From: Rhizobiales bacterium TMED25
GTDB taxonomy: Bacteria; Pseudomonadota; Alphaproteobacteria; Rhizobiales; TMED25
Reading direction: 5' to 3'
Assembly (NCBI GenBank): GCA_002168075.1
Contig: NHCE01000005.1
Location: forward strand, 39,472 to 87,347
DNA: 47,876 nt
The position numbers and the translations under genes were made by a program. Shown in pieces: positions 44,642 to 47,876 of this stretch. How positions within the stretch are numbered: position 1 is the first letter of the stretch; each line of letters starts with the position of its first letter. The notes beneath the pieces were generated by a model. The model saw only the letters and a list, made by a program, of their open reading frames with translations. It was not told the DNA's origin and made no database searches.

Positions 44642-46087
44642 TTACTGCCTCCAAAAATAAGATGTAAATATAACAATGACCGTAAAGATCTCCAATCTTC
44701 CAAGCAGCATAGCAAAAGATAAAATCCATTTTGCATATATATCAATTGATGCATATGTTTCTGTTGGCCCAATAATATTACCCAGACCGGGACCAACATT
44801 TGCTAATGCACTCGCGGAAGCAGAAAATGCGGTAATTAAATCAAGTCCGAATAGACTTAAAATTATACCAATAAGAACAAAAGATAATATAAATATTATG
44901 AAGAATGACGTTACCGCCTTATTAATACTCTCAGGTATTTCTTTGCCATTATATAATGGTATAAATATAGCATTTGGAAATGCAACTTTTTTTGTCTGAA
45001 CAAATAATTGTTTTAATAAAATTTGAAATCTAAATATTTTTAAACCACAAGATGTTGAACCGGCACAGCCTCCCATTAACATCAAAAAGAAAAATAAGGC
45101 GGTAATAAATGACCCCCATGACATATAATCAGATGATACATAGCCCGTACCTGTTAATATAGATGTAACATTAAAAGCCGCCCTTCTCAGTGCTTCACCA
45201 TAATGGATACCTATATTTATATGCACATAAATAGTACAAAGAATAATTGCTGAAATTAAAATAACAATAAACGTTATAACTTGGCTATCCAAGAATAGGT
45301 TTCCGGGCTTACCCCTCACAAATTGAAGATAGAGTACAAATGGCAGGCTACCAATTATCATAAAGAGAACGGCAAAATATTCAATTTTAGGATTATCGAA
45401 AAAGCCAAAAGAATCAGAATGAGTTGAGTATCCGCCTGTTGATATTGTGGTTAATGCATGAGCTAGAGAGTCAAATAAACCCATACCAGCTATATTATAA
45501 GATAACGCGCAAGCAAAAGTGATTATTAGATATAATAGAACAATTGAACCTGCAATTTGAGTGGCTCTAGGTAAAATTTTATCGGCATTGTCAGATGATT
45601 CTAACCTAAATAGCTGCATACCACCAACCTGTAACATTGGTAAAACTGCAACAGCCATAACAATAATACCTATACCACCTAACCATTGTAGTAAGGCTCG
45701 CCAAATTAAAATCCCCTTTGATTGCAATTCAAGATTATTTATAACTGTTGCTCCAGTTGTTGTTATTCCTGACATAGACTCGAAAAAAGCATCCGTTATG
45801 CTTAAGCTTAAATTTGACATATAGAATGGTATTGAAGAAAAAATTGCAATCGTAATCCAGGTAGATGTTGTTAGAAGAAAGGCTTCCCTTAACCCTAATT
45901 GCTGATGTTTGCCCCATACTGATAGAAGTAATATGACACCAAACATACTTGTAATTAATGATGATAAGATAAATATTCTATAATTTTGATGCTGATATAT
46001 TATATCAATTAACGCAGGCACCAACATAGATAAACCAAGTATAATTAAGAATATTCCAACTATTTTTATTATTGGGTAAAATTTCAT
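44642..46087 (-). CDS. trkH: Potassium uptake protein, TrkH family
   Basis: A 481-residue K+ channel-like transporter with about ten predicted membrane helices and four pore loops. GITTTGATVI, TISTGGYSTH, ILTGTGYVSS and ASALANVGPGLG are the pore loops, each carrying the selectivity glycine. It normally works with the regulatory protein TrkA, not seen here. Its stop touches the putative ATT start of argE, and its last codons supply argE's ribosome site. Confidence 0.93.
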   Translation of the reverse strand: MKFYPIIKIVGIFLIILGLSMLVPALIDIIYQHQNYRIFILSSLITSMFGVILLLSVWGKHQQLGLREAFLLTTSTWITIAIFSSIPFYMSNLSLSITDAFFESMSGITTTGATVINNLELQSKGILIWRALLQWLGGIGIIVMAVAVLPMLQVGGMQLFRLESSDNADKILPRATQIAGSIVLLYLIITFACALSYNIAGMGLFDSLAHALTTISTGGYSTHSDSFGFFDNPKIEYFAVLFMIIGSLPFVLYLQFVRGKPGNLFLDSQVITFIVILISAIILCTIYVHINIGIHYGEALRRAAFNVTSILTGTGYVSSDYMSWGSFITALFFFLMLMGGCAGSTSCGLKIFRFQILLKQLFVQTKKVAFPNAIFIPLYNGKEIPESINKAVTSFFIIFILSFVLIGIILSLFGLDLITAFSASASALANVGPGLGNIIGPTETYASIDIYAKWILSFAMLLGRLEIFTVIVIFTSYFWRQ

Positions 46088-46104
46088 ATTGTTACTTTTA
46101 TGTC

Positions 46105-46488
46105 CTAAATATCCAAATAACTAATGACATTATTTTCTGTCAATGTACCTGATGTTTCATAGCTTTCAGAAAATAAATTTTCTTCACTTAAATTAACTAC
46201 GGATTTTGACCATTCAGTACTGTAATACAATATCTCATTATTATTTATGATTTCAGATATAAATTCATTTTCATTGAAAAAAGATTTTTTTTCTATACTT
46301 TTTTCGAACTTTGATTCTTTATTAAATCTGTAGATAGAATTTGAAAAAACTAAATATATAAATGAGCTAATATTTTTATGGAGCTCGTTTATATCCTCAG
46401 AGTCATCTCTAAGAACCATCCTTTGTGAACCTTTATCTAAAAATTTATTATGAAAATTTAATGAATTATTCAAATTCTTATCAGACAT
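46105..46488 (-). CDS. Hypothetical protein, 127 aa
   Basis: I do not recognise this protein. It is acidic and rich in Asn, Ser and Glu, has no membrane segment or cysteine, and looks soluble. A strong AAGGAG ribosome site 7 bases before its ATG supports a real gene. It lies 17 bases upstream of trkH on the same strand, so the two are probably co-transcribed. Confidence 0.6.
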   Translation of the reverse strand: MSDKNLNNSLNFHNKFLDKGSQRMVLRDDSEDINELHKNISSFIYLVFSNSIYRFNKESKFEKSIEKKSFFNENEFISEIINNNEILYYSTEWSKSVVNLSEENLFSESYETSGTLTENNVISYLDI

Positions 46489-46652
46489 TTCAACTCCTTA
46501 ATAATTAAATAATTAATAAGATATCATATGGAACTATATCTAATTATATTAGACTAAATAGCAGATGTAACTAATTATATTCATTAATGAGATTTAAAAT
46601 AAATATGTGCTTAATTGAAGCATAATTGACTATTTATAAAAACTTTTTTATG

Positions 46653-46658
46653 TATAAT
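46653..46658 (+). promoter_or_regulatory. Putative -10 box (TATAAT) for dcd
   Basis: A perfect TATAAT lies 29 bases before the dcd ATG. A TTGACT at 46626-46631 is 21 bases upstream, longer than the ideal 17, so the -35 assignment is doubtful. The 199-base gap to the divergent 127-aa gene otherwise shows only AT-rich sequence. Confidence 0.35.
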
Positions 46659-46687
46659 AATTAATAAAAAATAATTGCACTAAATAA

Positions 46688-47875
46688 ATGAACCTCATCC
46701 CTGATAAATTAAGTCAAGTAGCTAATGAAGAAAATAAAAATTTAAACCTAAGCGGTATAAGTGGAATACTTCCGGATGGACTAATTAATAAACTAATTGC
46801 TAGAAAAAAAATTCAGTCTATTGACCCAATACTGGACCACCAAATACAGCCCGCAAGTTTAGATTTACGTTTAGGTAAAAAAGCCTATAGAATAAGAGCA
46901 AGTTTTATTCCAAATAATGATAAAACTGTCCTTGAATGTGCACATAATCTGATAGATCACGAATTTAGTATCGTCGATGGAGCAGTTCTTGAGAGAGATT
47001 GCGTCTATCTTGTGGAGTTAAAGGAATTTCTTGAACTTCCTGATAGTATATGGGCCATAGCAAATCCAAAAAGTTCTACCGGTAGATTAGATGTTTTTAC
47101 TCGCATCATTGCTGATGGAATACAATCATTTGATAAAGTCTCATCCGGATACAACGGACCATTGTATGCGGAAATAGCCCCACATAAGTTTTCTATAATA
47201 ATTCGAGAAAATTCTCGCTTAAGTCAGCTCAGGTTTATCCGAAAAAATCCAACTCAAATGGAACAACAGAGATCAATAATATCTGATCGAGAATTATCAA
47301 AGCTCCACGAAAGTTCAGTTAAAAATCCAAGTGGCTTTGGATTAGTTAATGGTAAAGCTAAAATTTCAGATGGGTTACAACTTGGTGTGTCATTGAGTAA
47401 TCCCAATAAGATAATAGGTTATAAAGCTAAACACTATACCCCGCCGATTGATCTTGATAAAATAAAAGCATACAAGACCGAAGATTATTGGGATCCATTA
47501 TTTGAAAATCATCAAAAAAGACTAATCCTTGATCCAAATGAATTCTATATCTTATCATCAAATGAGGTTGTTAAGATACCACCTAATTATGCGGCTGAAA
47601 TGGTTCCAATTGATCCATCTATGGGCGAGCTCAGGGTTCATTATGCTGGTTTCTTTGATCCAGGCTTCGGAGATACTGATGATATAAATAAAGCAAGTAA
47701 GGCAGTTTTAGAAGTTAGAAGTCTTGACGTTCCATTTTATTTAGAAGATAAACAAATCATTGCTCGACTTAAGTATGAGAAACTTGCCGAGCTCCCAACA
47801 AAATTATACGGTGCTGATATAGGCTCGACCTACCAATCACAGGGTTTAAAATTATCGAAGCATTTCAAAGACTAG
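46688..47875 (+). CDS. dcd: dCTP deaminase, two-domain alphaproteobacterial form
   Basis: A 395-residue protein with two dUTPase-like domains in tandem. The first holds the active-site motif NPKSSTGRLDVF with the conserved Ser and Arg, and LYAEIAP with the catalytic Glu. The second (about residues 245-395) repeats the fold with PIDPSMGELRVHYAGFFDPGFG but lacks the Arg. Dcd converts dCTP to dUTP in dTTP synthesis. Single-domain Dcd is about 190 residues; the double form is common in alphaproteobacteria. The stop lies one base from the window end, so the gene is complete. Confidence 0.9.
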   Translation: MNLIPDKLSQVANEENKNLNLSGISGILPDGLINKLIARKKIQSIDPILDHQIQPASLDLRLGKKAYRIRASFIPNNDKTVLECAHNLIDHEFSIVDGAVLERDCVYLVELKEFLELPDSIWAIANPKSSTGRLDVFTRIIADGIQSFDKVSSGYNGPLYAEIAPHKFSIIIRENSRLSQLRFIRKNPTQMEQQRSIISDRELSKLHESSVKNPSGFGLVNGKAKISDGLQLGVSLSNPNKIIGYKAKHYTPPIDLDKIKAYKTEDYWDPLFENHQKRLILDPNEFYILSSNEVVKIPPNYAAEMVPIDPSMGELRVHYAGFFDPGFGDTDDINKASKAVLEVRSLDVPFYLEDKQIIARLKYEKLAELPTKLYGADIGSTYQSQGLKLSKHFKD

Positions 47876-47876
47876 T

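Overview
The window looks like a chromosomal segment of a streamlined, AT-rich alphaproteobacterium, probably marine and free-living. By eye roughly a third of bases are G or C, and gaps between genes are short. The alphaproteobacterial signs are the cell-cycle regulator GcrA, a two-domain dCTP deaminase, the ffs-dnaX-ybaB-recR block, the rpmH-rnpA-yidC-engB-argB block, and the def-fmt-truA-dapE-dapD neighbourhood. TRAP and Yej-type transporters and small catabolic gene sets fit a heterotroph that scavenges dissolved organic matter. I cannot fix the genus; every gene identity below rests on motifs read by eye, not on database searches.

Layout. (1) 1-9427 is an accessory catabolic region. A minus-strand group holds a truncated TauD/TfdA dioxygenase, a TerC-family membrane protein and a Gfo/Idh/MocA oxidoreductase. 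It diverges from a plus-strand group of MmgE/PrpD enzyme, enolase-superfamily enzyme, second Gfo/Idh/MocA oxidoreductase and a complete TRAP transporter (DctP, DctQ, DctM). A strong stem-loop separates the binding-protein gene from the two membrane genes. (2) 9459-13694 carries tRNA-Phe, yacG, a 132-aa orphan, maf, hisD, murA, a 46-aa ORF and tRNA-Thr. (3) 13769-16443 has a flavodoxin-like protein, a leucyl aminopeptidase and an NlpC/P60 cell-wall hydrolase with no ordinary start codon. (4) 16446-22166 is yejABEF, a peptide-type ABC importer, preceded by a membrane-anchored cytochrome c. (5) 22888-30528 holds kdsB, pheA, the SRP RNA, dnaX, ybaB, recR, rmuC (opposite strand), def, fmt and truA. 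(6) 30516-34932 on the minus strand encodes dapE, dapD, a PEP-mutase/isocitrate-lyase-fold enzyme, a carboxymuconolactone-decarboxylase-like protein and a P1-family self-cleaving peptidase. (7) 35091-38937 is rpmH, rnpA, yidC, engB, argB. (8) 38960-47875 holds an MBL hydrolase, gcrA, an ABC-2 permease, argD, argF, argE, trkH, a 127-aa orphan and dcd.

Functionally, most of the window is housekeeping: translation start and quality (def, fmt, truA, rpmH), replication and recombination (dnaX, recR, rmuC), envelope building (murA, kdsB, yidC), lysine/peptidoglycan precursor synthesis (dapD, dapE), arginine synthesis (argB, argD, argF, argE), histidine and phenylalanine synthesis. The accessory parts are region 1 and the three genes upstream of dapD. 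No gap exceeds 300 bases without a gene. I saw no insertion sequence, phage gene or CRISPR array. The points most worth checking are the uncharacterised catabolic set in region 1 and two genes (NlpC/P60 and argE) whose full-length reading frames contain no ATG, GTG or TTG at the expected start and may begin with ATT.
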